Shown here one piece after another: positions 24,701 to 30,272 of a DNA stretch of 64,000 bases. The position numbers and the translations under genes are program-made. Origin of the DNA: Marthasterias glacialis (lineage: Eukaryota > Echinodermata > Asteroidea > Forcipulatida > Asteriidae); NCBI GenBank assembly GCA_911728455.2, contig OU452231.1:12307838-12371837 (forward strand), given 5' to 3'. The notes under the pieces are model-generated. The model saw only the letters and a list, made by a program, of their open reading frames with translations. It was not told the origin of the DNA and did not search any database. How positions within the stretch are numbered: the stretch's first letter is position 1; each line of letters starts with the position of its first letter.

Positions 24701-26712
24701 TCCTGTCTGAAATACTGTCGAAGTCGAGAGAAAAAACATCAAATAGCACTTGCAGACCCCCCCCCCCCCACCACCCATGCTAACTTTGATTGCTGTAATC
24801 GAAACAAGCATTCATGAATATGAGTGTGCACAAAATACCTGATAAGCCAAGAACAGGTTTTGTGTATTCCCTTAAGGGCAGGCCTGATACTTCACAGAGG
24901 CAATGGAAGCAACTGCCTCTGTTGCTCCTGGTCATTGCCTTGGTGCCCTTAAAATGTTCCAATAGAAATTTACAAATTCCTGATAGAGGTGCCCTTTATC
25001 AAGAAGAAAATGCCTTGGTGCCCTTGCCCTTTCAAGACTGAAGCAATCAGGCCCGTAAGGGAGTTCAAAAAAATTGACAAATTTTTCACAGATGGGGCCA
25101 AGTTCTCACAATGACCACTAGTGGCTAATATTAACTGGTGCTCATGCTCAAAAACATGTGTTGGGTACCAGGCAATATAGACCTCTAGTCGACAAATGGG
25201 TCTTGCGCAAACTTGGCCTTGGTTGGATGACGTGCTTATTAAAAACTAAGGGATGGAAGTGAGTTTACTAAACCGAAAACAAATAATATAATATACCTTA
25301 TACCAAATTATAGCCTGTAAAATCGTCTGTGCGGAAGTTTTAGATCAACTAAAAAGGACAAAACATGAATAAGATGTTTTCACAACATACCCTGTGCTCT
25401 CCTTTTCTTCAGTTCTTTTTCTCGCCGAATTTCTTCCAAGGTTTTGACATGCACGCAGTCCAATTCCCTTTCTGAAAATATCAAAAAAATCGCCATCAAA
25501 AAAAAAAAATTAGGGGGAAAATTTAGTTTTGGCTGTCACTCTGAGATAAGCAAAGGTGATCGAACGATCCATTGCTACCCACTAATAGCACCATGCCCAC
25601 ATGGGTAAACACAACACATGCATCTGATCAGTCTCATCAAAGTTGTATATGGACTAGTATGTGGATTGCCGAGCTGCGCAGCAGTCTAAGTCCACCCAAC
25701 TTAAGTTCGGTAGTTTCCAGAAAGTGGATTTGAATCCCCGCCTCACCAGTCGTGGCACTTGCACTTTACCATTGCTCTGTCCTTCGGATGGTACGTTAAG
25801 CCGTCGGTCCCATGTAGGATGGGTAGTACACGTTAAAGAACCCAGAACACTTACCAAATAAGACATAAAGAGTGGGGGTTTACACAGCAAGCATCCTTAC
25901 CTACAGGTTTTCTCAGGCTTCCGAGCTACAGTGATTAAAGCTCGCTTCTGGTTTGGACATCTGTGGTTTTATTACCAGAAATTCATAATCTAAATATTAA
26001 CAACTACAATTATATCTCTGTCCCACATGTCACAAAACTAAGGAGTCCAAACAATGGCAGCTTGTTTACATCACACACAGCCCTTGATAAACAATACAGA
26101 CCCTTTGTCAACCCTTTGCTGGCTTGAAAAATAAGGGCTTGTATACACGTCATCCGGCGTCATCTCATTAACCCTTACTCAGCAGTTTTTGCTAGAAACC
26201 ATACCAAATCCACCAAAATCAATCAACTGAGAGACAGTAAGTATGCAACAGTACTGAATCAATCGTAATCAACCAATGCTTTATTTGCTGAAGTACTGAA
26301 TCAACCAGAATCAATCACTAACATTTGGAGTATTTGGACTGGTTTGGTACAGTAGGCTTCCAATTCGACCAACTCTACAGAAACCAACCAGTGGTTTTAA
26401 ATTGCTGAAAGACCAACTCAATCAAAATCAACCAATGTTTCAATCTGGTAGTGTACTGAATCAATCGGAATCAAGCACATTCAGCCGATTGATTTGGATG
26501 GACTTGGGACAGTTAGGGTTAAAGGAAAGAAACTACTTTTAAGAGGCTTGTATTATTTAAACTACCACATTCAACCCTCACCTGGCAACATTCCAAATCT
26601 CACCCCTTGTCCTCCCCACTTCAGATTTCTTGAAGGTAAATCCGTCAGGCATTTCCACCACTTCCCATGCCCTGGCTGCCGAGGAGGGGCCTCTCGCATA
26701 CCTGAGCACCAT
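411..26712 (-). CDS. Giant CCCH zinc-finger protein of unknown family, 3' end outside window
   Basis: Multi-exon minus-strand gene. Exons, 5' to 3': 26742-26604 (ATG at 26712-26710), 25471-25391, 23616-13624, 12169-11918, 11521-11147, 10653-9385, 8018-7841, 7059-6973, 6649-6469, 5818-5714, 4415-3879, 3275-3148, 2457-2301, 798-715, 479-411. Every junction has AG acceptor and GT donor (one GC donor), and codon phases agree throughout, giving 13,605 nt or 4,535 codons with no stop. Order along the protein: short conserved N-terminus, huge acidic then basic disordered region with an 11-copy 31-residue array, a 13-residue array, an acidic patch, one CCCH finger, a proline run, then a helical region. 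Basic blocks and the CCCH finger point to nuclear RNA binding; that is inference. The VKTLEEIRREK motif resembles ZC3H11A, a TREX-associated mRNA export factor. A CCCH finger followed by helical repeats could also suggest TOPAZ1. Neither is established. The last exon is the least certain. Confidence 0.85.
1201..1367. mobile_element. MITE, CCTGGGGTGGATTTCAC family, copy 1
   Basis: Inverted termini cctggggtggatttcaca... and ...tgaaatccacacctg enclose repeated and inverted forms of taacttaggactagtcc. It lies in the intron between exons 14 and 13 of the giant gene, like copy 2. The whole element can fold on itself. No coding capacity. Confidence 0.8.
1841..1990. mobile_element. MITE, CCTGGGGTGGATTTCAC family, copy 2
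   Basis: Starts ccaggggtggatttcacg and ends gtgaaatccaccccagg, an almost perfect 17-base terminal inverted repeat. Internal part again consists of taacttaggac/gtcctaagtta motifs. About 150 bp, the most compact copy in the window. Confidence 0.85.
2301..4415 (-). CDS. Exons 11-13 of the giant gene, proline run then helical region
   Basis: Exon 11 (4415-3879, 537 nt, phase 0) encodes a linker with a run of 12 prolines (about 4,290-4,255), then LPGLSKNIIDFIQDLARWGH and SLTLLLQILHGCCGQ. Exon 12 (3275-3148) encodes VAYRVLEEISHIPQYDCTVQ then CMLLIQHLLHD. Exon 13 (2457-2301) encodes AMKVFNNLLPMKPNIADMNM then ALMNRLGRALFQQNHILPLY. The pattern of amphipathic helices about 30-40 residues apart resembles TPR/PPR-like solenoids; this is a visual impression. 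Introns between these exons contain a TIR element (3316-3754). Confidence 0.8.
3316..3754. mobile_element. TIR element in the giant-gene intron
   Basis: Left end agaccgatccataaagcccc and right end ggcttagtggatcggtct are inverted copies with few mismatches and bound about 440 bp without coding capacity. A nonautonomous DNA transposon is likely; superfamily not assigned. Confidence 0.7.
5714..5818 (-). CDS. Exon 10 of the giant gene, CCCH zinc finger
   Basis: A 105-nt, phase-0 exon between tttctgtag and CAG|gtaggt encoding AIPKGYCFEYVRTGHCRRQR followed by CTFKHALLEAANSCQ. The finger is C-X8-C-X4-C-X3-H, with predicted ligands C4182, C4191, C4196 and H4200. CCCH fingers of this form usually bind single-stranded RNA. 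The aromatic residues between Cys1 and Cys2 and before His, and the basic RRQR loop, fit RNA binding. X4 rather than the common X5 between Cys2 and Cys3 is a known but less frequent spacing. Confidence 0.85.
6270..6400 (+). mobile_element. Diverged partial SINE related to the 8521 element
   Basis: Carries gtggtccaggagctatgacatctgc and a damaged B box (gggatcgaatacc), then ccacaggactctaaaagttc, in the same order as in the 8521-8761 SINE. Confidence 0.55.
6467..6468 (-). other. Non-canonical GC splice donor after exon 9
   Basis: On the minus strand the exon 9 boundary reads AATCAG|gcaaat. The next exon (5818) starts in phase 0, so exon 9 must end in phase 0. The GC site does this; the only nearby GT (CCGG|gtgtaa, ten bases earlier) leaves one extra base and would break the frame. 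CAG|GCAAAT is close to the GC-AG intron consensus CAG|GCAAGT. Confidence 0.65.
6469..8018 (-). CDS. Exons 7, 8 and 9 of the giant gene, acidic patch and linker before the zinc finger
   Basis: Exon 7 (8018-7841) encodes NLSTGLADILLSPLVEHFEF followed by PEEDCLSLLCDSPGFLDDF and GDELLEIDKQMG, a hydrophobic-acidic stretch that looks conserved and could be a short helix used for protein contacts. Exon 8 (7059-6973) encodes SEKRPSGGSSSRHVNPRQGI. Exon 9 (6649-6469; an in-frame alternative acceptor would start it at 6658) encodes QTVDWSEVSQYQPINSLSGV and ends RPGVTNQ. Phases 2 and 0 match neighbours. Exon 9 ends at a GC donor. Confidence 0.75.
7455..7790. mobile_element. Dispersed foldback repeat, GGTTAACTAGTGGTTGG family
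   Basis: Begins caaggaccatagttaaccat and ends ggttgaccactggcccttg. It shares blocks with an inverted copy at 40095-40372 (ggttaactagtggttgg, gcgcactgaagttgaagtg, ggttggtcgc-like core) and a partial copy at 145-225. About 330 bp, not coding. Confidence 0.7.
8050..8158. mobile_element. Short MITE of the CCAATTTCATGG type
   Basis: aggccccaatttcatggcat and agctccatgaaaatgggtcc form inverted ends of a 109-bp element in the intron between exons 6 and 7 of the giant gene, about 30 nt upstream of the exon 7 acceptor. Confidence 0.65.
8521..8761 (+). mobile_element. tRNA-derived SINE with target-site duplication
   Basis: A tRNA-like head (A box tggtctagtgc, B box ggttcgaatcc at about 8632-8642, acceptor-like ctcgg...cccgag) is followed by a tail with cctgtggattttttccacagg-like hairpin. 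The 14-base sequence gacatctatctaat occurs immediately before (8507-8520) and after (8762-8775), a target-site duplication that fixes the element at 241 bp. Related partial copies at about 6270-6400, 7225-7290 and 63310-63400. Confidence 0.85.
9385..10653 (-). CDS. Exon 6 of the giant gene, LLSPEQQ repeat exon
   Basis: A 1,269-nt exon (423 codons) between acceptor ctttcaacag and donor CCAG|gtaagc, phase 1 at both ends like exons 4 and 5. It opens GCTFMEDPRGDSLLNQEQRD, continues as a 13-residue tandem array, and ends in a non-repetitive tail (KRLEPVDYVKSTQSKNCTS, later VPESPRP). The array is Q/L/P-rich and uncharged, unlike the acidic array of the giant exon. Confidence 0.85.
9725..10615 (-). 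repeat. 39-bp coding tandem repeat, about 21-23 copies (13-residue LLSPEQQ unit)
   Basis: Consensus unit is close to LLSPEQQVGGQTP. I count about 21 clear copies plus two diverged ones at the N-terminal end; one copy is 12 and one is 15 residues long. A higher-order unit of three repeats (39 residues, 117 bp) is visible as SSSQQVGG / SPEQQDGG / SPEQQVDV, occurring twice in succession around 9,960-10,200. Confidence 0.9.
11147..12169 (-). CDS. Exons 4 and 5 of the giant gene, serine-rich
   Basis: Exon 4 (12169-11918, 252 nt) starts ASGFEIVEAPEVAHTVEVVS and ends DIDCELQNQ at donor CAAG|gtttga. Exon 5 (11521-11147, 375 nt) starts VDILLSEYESMEVASSTVEM and ends RINSKNQ at donor CAAG|gtaaac. Both are phase 1 at each end, so either could be skipped without breaking the frame. 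The sequence is rich in S, T, V and P and looks disordered. The 396-nt intron between them (11917-11522) holds low-complexity sequence and a short repeat fragment. Confidence 0.8.
12476..12625. mobile_element. 150-bp foldback element in the giant gene, GC-rich
   Basis: tttgcaccaccgcaactatg with gccgcc, inverted as ggtggccatagctgcgtggt with gtaaac. Lies in the intron between exons 3 and 4. Confidence 0.7.
12975..13225. mobile_element. Foldback element with two inverted tRNA-like halves
   Basis: The minus-strand half (about 13064-12985) reads tagctcagttgataaagtgt ... gcaggttcaaatcccgctcc. The plus-strand half (about 13140-13215) reads tagctcagttggtagagcgt ... acaggttcaaatcccgctac. Both are followed by cagtcaattttct-tgttcaccc. 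A and B boxes are intact but T-stem pairing is imperfect, so these are not functional tRNA genes. Single-half relatives at 31990-32080 and 33062-33165 (minus strand). Confidence 0.75.
13624..23616 (-). CDS. 9,993-nt giant internal exon of the CCCH protein
   Basis: A single exon of 3,331 codons without a stop, between acceptor ttttgtacag (AG at 23618-23617) and donor CAG|gtaggt (GT at 23623-23622 in donor sense is 13623-13622). Predicted residues about 64-3394. The first part is basic and ordered-looking. From about 23,170 down to 19,900 it is extremely acidic (runs of E, D, S). From about 19,500 to 14,600 it becomes K/R-rich, with repeated clusters such as KRKTRKRIGRLG and KTRGRKPSP that would serve as nuclear localisation signals or AT-hook-like DNA/RNA contacts. 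The last 500 nt (KVSLSEILTNQPTVKL, then LSPLKFRVTLPPDRIVSKKH) look less repetitive and may be a small conserved module. No enzyme domain was seen. Confidence 0.9.
14600..18450 (-). repeat. Degenerate coding repeat, about 60-70 residues per unit, basic block plus S/Q/E block
   Basis: The basic half of the giant exon reads as a diverged series. Each unit has a K/R-rich block (such as KSRKRKRRVPRR, KRRGKRP, KRGRKPLSK), then a segment like DPFTQSEG..S, then an EVHQQAPxNATQSD-like segment, then a C-D-A-I tetrapeptide, and then the next basic block. The C-D-A-I motif (SRCDAIGEQSR, SCCDAIDKHSK, SLCDAIVNKSR, GRCDAILQK) recurs at least five times between about 14,980 and 15,860. Unit boundaries are approximate; they were judged by eye, without a dot plot. 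Confidence 0.6.
19963..20985 (-). repeat. 93-bp coding tandem repeat, 11 copies (31-residue acidic unit)
   Basis: Eleven consecutive copies of a 31-residue unit, for example EDNKLDEDEQNEGSSETQDE followed by EVSDGDNKETG, occupy predicted residues about 941-1282 of the giant protein. DNA copies are highly similar (the unit core ctccttattgtcaccatctg recurs every 93 bp), so the array was recently expanded or homogenised. The period is a multiple of three, so all changes in copy number keep the frame. Each unit carries several S/T-acidic sites of casein kinase 2 type (SDGD, TQDEE); that these are phosphorylated is inference. Confidence 0.95.
24096..24510 (+). mobile_element. tRNA-derived SINE, CTTCGGATGGGACGTAAAGC core family, full-length copy
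   Basis: The head has gtgggttcgagtcccag (B box) after gagcggataagaacaccgga. The core cttcggatgggacgtaaagc follows, then aaaagaacccagtgacactt, then a 3' part ending gctctatataaaaactgtg and an ATT-rich tail. Sister copies at 25655, 32715, 36826, 57000 (diverged) and 62060 (minus strand, 3' half). Tail similarity to the LINE at 55094 (gcgctatataagtt) suggests that LINE family mobilised it; that is inference. Confidence 0.85.
24885..24950. repeat. Short dispersed repeat shared with 41535-41585
   Basis: ggcctgatacttcacagagg followed by caatgga and ttgctcctggtcattgcc; the inverted counterpart at 41535 reads aaccagagacaacggaggca then gtgaagtatcaggcctg. Confidence 0.6.
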
Positions 26713-26742
26713 TTTGATCCAAACTTCTCATTGCCCACCCAC
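25391..26742 (-). CDS. N-terminal exons 1 and 2 of the giant gene, with 5' UTR
   Basis: Exon 1 (26742-26604) follows a strong pyrimidine-rich acceptor (ttctttggccctttcctcag), so an untranslated exon probably lies upstream. The ATG at 26712 has an in-frame TGA five codons before it, which fixes the start. It encodes 36 residues including AWEVVEMPDGFTFKKSEVGR and ends in phase 1 at a gtgaga donor. Exon 2 (25471-25391) is 81 nt and encodes RELDCVHVKTLEEIRREKEL followed by KKRRAQ. Its phases join exon 1 (G|AA) and the giant exon (G|GT) exactly. The VKTLEEI...EK segment resembles the motif that recurs in ZC3H11A. This N-terminus is ordered-looking and should be the best handle for finding orthologues. 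Confidence 0.8.
25655..25890 (+). mobile_element. SINE, CTTCGGATGGGACGTAAAGC core family
   Basis: Shares ccttcggatggtacgttaagccgt-like core (20-base part: cttcggatggtacgttaagc), ggtcccatgta and aaagaacccagaacacttac with the 24096 copy. The head is different (gattgccgagctgcgcagca), so it is either diverged or a subfamily. In the first coding intron of the giant gene. Confidence 0.7.
26205..26508. mobile_element. TIR element in the first coding intron of the giant gene
   Basis: Left end ccaaatccaccaaaatcaat and right end ttgatttggatggacttggg are inverted repeats. Interior is made of AATCAATC-rich direct repeats (tactgaatcaatcgtaatca, tactgaatcaaccagaatca). It ends about 95 nt before exon 1 donor. 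Confidence 0.65.
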
Positions 26743-26849
26743 CTGAGGAAAGGGCCAAAGAAAGAAATGTACTCTTATAGTGTGTGCATGAGTAGTGACC
26801 TTTCAGAGGTCAGCAGGTCACACTTCAATAACTCAAAACAAAAGGCCTT

Positions 26850-27312
26850 CTCACACTATCAACGTTTGATCCATGTCAAAGTCTACATGAGTCAACTCCG
26901 TGTTGACTCGGTAAAATTTCAACACGGTTCAAAATCCACTCTGCTTTCACACTGGCTCTGCGTGAAAATCAGCTTGTGGGTTATGCCTGTGGCTTTTGAC
27001 CTGTGTTCTGTGCGATCGCTTCACACTGACAGGGTCATACTCGGATCCAAGCGGAAAACTTCCATACTGCATTACTACCGAAATGAACCTCGGAATGTTC
27101 ACATTACAGCTTTCAACAAGTGTTGTAATTTTTGACAAGGATCGGGAGCTCTCAACCCACCTCCCGACCTGGGTTGGTTTTGACTTGGATCAAGTGCTCT
27201 ACACGGATGCTATGCCGGATTGAAATGTTGTAGTGTGAAAAGGTCAGTCAAACTTAATACACGGATCGGACCCATGTCCAACACAGTGATTTTTCATAGC
27301 GTGAAAAAGCCT
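26850..27312. mobile_element. TIR element with TCACACTAT termini, copy 1
   Basis: Left aggccttctcacactatcaa and right catagcgtgaaaaagcct are inverted. Similar ends (ctctcacactat / atagtgtgaacgggg) bound the element at 44127-44575. The interior contains unrelated sequence and no transposase ORF. Confidence 0.6.
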
Positions 27313-27326
27313 AAAAAGTGACAGCA

Positions 27327-27506
27327 ATAGACCTTTATCATGGTGCGACCATCTTGATTTTCTCCCATTCAAACCAATGTAACCAAACTGAGGCTGGATG
27401 GGCAAATAGTCTGGTTCCTTTTTGTATAATGAATATTAGCATCTATTACTGTTATTGGATAAAGGGAATATGACCAAGATGGTGGCAGCATGATAAAGGT
27501 CTATTA
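27327..27506. mobile_element. 180-bp MITE with TAGACCTTTATCATG ends
   Basis: Left aatagacctttatcatggtg with accatcttg, right caagatggtggcagcatgat with aaaggtctatt. Terminal inverted repeat of about 30 bases with two or three mismatches. Confidence 0.8.
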
Positions 27507-28644
27507 TCCCCGTGTGCTCTATGTCTGCATTGATATTTGAATTAGAGAGATATTAATGAAAGATACCTCAACTACTAAAGCACAAACTACTGTTATTAGT
27601 GTTGATTAGCAGTGCTATGGCACTCCCATCCAGGACACAGACTCAAGCCCCCAAGTCATGATTTTGGTGACTCAAACTTGACTTGAGTCACATCAGCAAA
27701 AGACTCAAACTTGACTCTCATGACTAGAACTTCACACAGTGGACTCGGATTTTTCCCCATCAACTTTTAGTTACTTTATTACGTTAAACACTTAATTCAG
27801 ATGCTTATTTGCAATCATTATGGTGAGGAAAAATGTATATGCCGCAGTGATGTATTCAGTACACAGAATAAATCCACATGAGACCTATTTTTATTTTATG
27901 TCATTTCCAAAATTCTTAATAATTTGGTTAGTTATAAAGTGTTCCAACATCTAAATCAACTGATTGATTCAACTAGTCTCGAACAGATTAATTTCTTTTG
28001 TCATTATTTAGTGAGGCAGGCTCAAATAAATCAACATGAGATCAATTTATTAAGTTGGAAAACAGCACAAAGATGAAAGACCCATGTTTATTTTCTGTTT
28101 TTCCCACAGTGGAAACCGCATGCAGCCAGCACTGTACAAAATTACAGCTGTTTTTTTGTGTGTGTTTGTGTGTAATTATTCACCAGAGCTTCCTGACTGT
28201 TTGGTGTCTTCAGAGGGACTGTGATAAAGATTAAGAAAAAAGACCCACATGAAGCTGGGCACTGCATTCCTGGGTTATGAGACACTTTATGAATAAACAT
28301 GAATAAACAATGATGAGTCTCAGGCTACTCTGGTGGACATTTCTTATCCAAGGGGCAACTTGGGAATTGAAATGCTTAAAGGTCAAATCTAGGAATGGTT
28401 AAGCTGATAGTGCAGTGCTCTTTGTGCATGGAGGTTTAGAAATTAAACCTCCATGCTTTGTGTGGTTCAATGTTTACAGGAAAAAACACAAGCCTGTGAA
28501 CAATTTGGGGCTCAATCTGTTGTCCCGGTCAGGAGAAAATAGTGAAAAACCATGCACCTTTTTCAGCATGATTCAATATGTAAACACATTGTCCTTAATT
28601 TTGATTGATACAGCTGAAATTAAAATCGTGGTGTTCAAATTCTA

Positions 28645-29410
28645 ACGGCTGCATGGCTGGCAGTGGGCCTAAAAAATCATAAATTTGGAAAACAGAAAAT
28701 GATTGCGAGTTCAATTAAATGCATGTTATTTATCTCTCATATCTTGAGAAGCCAGTAATACTATTACTACTATATAATATGTAGTAGGCAATTTCCCAGC
28801 AATTTTGTTGATTCTTTAAAGGGCCCATGAAGAGGTATTTTGTCACATTACATTTTTGTGGCTTAATATACGGTTTGAAATTAACAAAACATAACATTGA
28901 CTATTTTGATGTGTTTGTTATGCGTTAATACACTTTAATTGAGCCCGAAAATGTGTGTCATTTGATTGCGCAATGATTTGTGACGTAGACTGTGGTCAAA
29001 AATTTCAAAGACAACTCTGGTGCCGAGTGGTCAACAATGCATTGTGTGTTATTGTCACACACATGGCCCTGGTCAGCGTCACAGATTTTATGTTAATGAG
29101 GAAGGGTGGGTGGAGCGCGGCAATCCCCTAATTTTAGAAATTGTTATTTCTACGATAAATAGGCATGTAAAAAATGTTTAAAAAATAATAATATACTATG
29201 ATAGGCATACTTCCTTTTTTAACCAATAAAAAAAATTAATTCAAGGGACCTTTAATCTTTGTCGTATTTTGGGCCAACAGGGTAGGCCTGTCACACATAG
29301 CAAATGGACTTCTTCACAGCAAATACACCTATGCTTCCCTGGGGCGCTAGTACGACCGTCCAAGTCAAAATTTCAAAAAAGGAATATAGCACCCCAGTTT
29401 TAGTAGTCGT
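28645..29410 (+). mobile_element. Repeat split by a nested MITE insertion
   Basis: Left part 28645-28820 (ggcctaaaaaatcataaatt, tatcttgagaagccagtaat, cccagcaattttgttgattc) and right part 29254-29410 (ggggcgctagtacgaccgtc, caaaaaaggaatatagcacc) correspond to one continuous repeat at 31275-31560. The gap is filled by the MITE at 28820-29253. Confidence 0.8.
28818..29256 (+). mobile_element. piggyBac-like MITE (TTAA target), nested copy
   Basis: Starts ttaaagggcccatgaagagg and ends aagggacctttaa, so both ends abut TTAA and carry short inverted termini (AGGGCCC / AGGTCCC). A second copy in the opposite orientation is at 58183-58638, also bounded by TTAA. They share gattgcgcaatga, tgccgagtggtcaacaatgc and acagattttatgttaatgag. 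TTAA target duplication is typical of piggyBac elements. Confidence 0.75.
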
Positions 29411-29637
29411 GGGTAGTCGTAATCGTAGTTAGGCTAGATATGCCTACATTATACATATAATATATATAATGTTATAAGTTATCGTCATAATGAGGTACAA
29501 AGTGGCAGTTAAATTTGACATCTTTTCGTCAAATATAAACTAGAGTAATCAAAACACTGAAGTGAAGTGCTCTCCATTTAAACTTTACAATTAAATCCTT
29601 GTTAACATATTTTTTTAAATCAACAAACTTGACAAAC

Positions 29638-29789
29638 GTTCCTACCCAACTATAGAATCCGCTGGAATCACCCATTTAAAGTTGGGATTAGTCCAACTAC
29701 AGTTAAAATAGGCCAGACTACAGTTGGGGTCAGCCCAATTGCAGCTTGGCCAGCCAGACTATAGTTAGGGCTATTCTATAGTTGGGGAA
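29638..29789. mobile_element. 150-bp foldback element, CCCAACTATAGAAT ends
   Basis: Left gttcctacccaactatagaa, right ttctatagttggggaac: near-perfect inverted termini. The interior is built from variants of aactacagttgg. Confidence 0.8.
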
Positions 29790-30272
29790 CAAGATATGCA
29801 AATGAGCACTGCAAGTTGTTCAGTGTTTGTCACATTGAAAATACTGTATTGAGTGATTGTTTAACGTTTTCATAACGATTAATACTGTGGTCATTGATAA
29901 TTACCGTTTCCTTGAATGCATGATGTTCTCTCAGTCTTCTTGAATCATCGAAAACTTCGTTTGCTGTGATTTTCAACTAGTTACACTTAACATCAGAATC
30001 AGAGCTGTCAAGTAGGAAAAAGTAAAACCAGCGCGCTATTGTATATCGCACGCGCATTACAATGTCATATCCACACGATACACACACGTGAAACTTAATT
30101 GAAGTTTGTGCACAAAACATTATTACCGCGTGGTTCTCAACAGCGCCCTCAATTGTCTGTTTATCAGTTCCTGCATGTTATGGTGCGCAAGAAAGTGGTG
30201 TTTGGTCTGGTCCTACTCTATACACATAAAATCGTCCTGTTTGTAAAGTTCATCTGTTTCGAGTTTTATATC

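Larger units (their letters stand above)
26743..30272. other. Divergent intergenic spacer between the giant gene and SNRNP27
   Basis: No convincing coding exon. It holds TIR elements at 26850-27312, 27327-27506 and 29638-29789, an AGTC-rich stretch at 27640-27740, and a nested repeat at 28645-29410. The untranslated first exon of the giant gene and the promoters of both genes must lie somewhere here or near 30.0-30.27 kb, but I see no TATA box or clear initiator that I would annotate. Confidence 0.6.

Noticed and set aside
26494..27135. Plus-strand 213-aa ORF
   Set aside because: It overlaps exon 1 of the minus-strand gene, which has strong splice sites and phase agreement, and runs into a MITE. 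No family resemblance.
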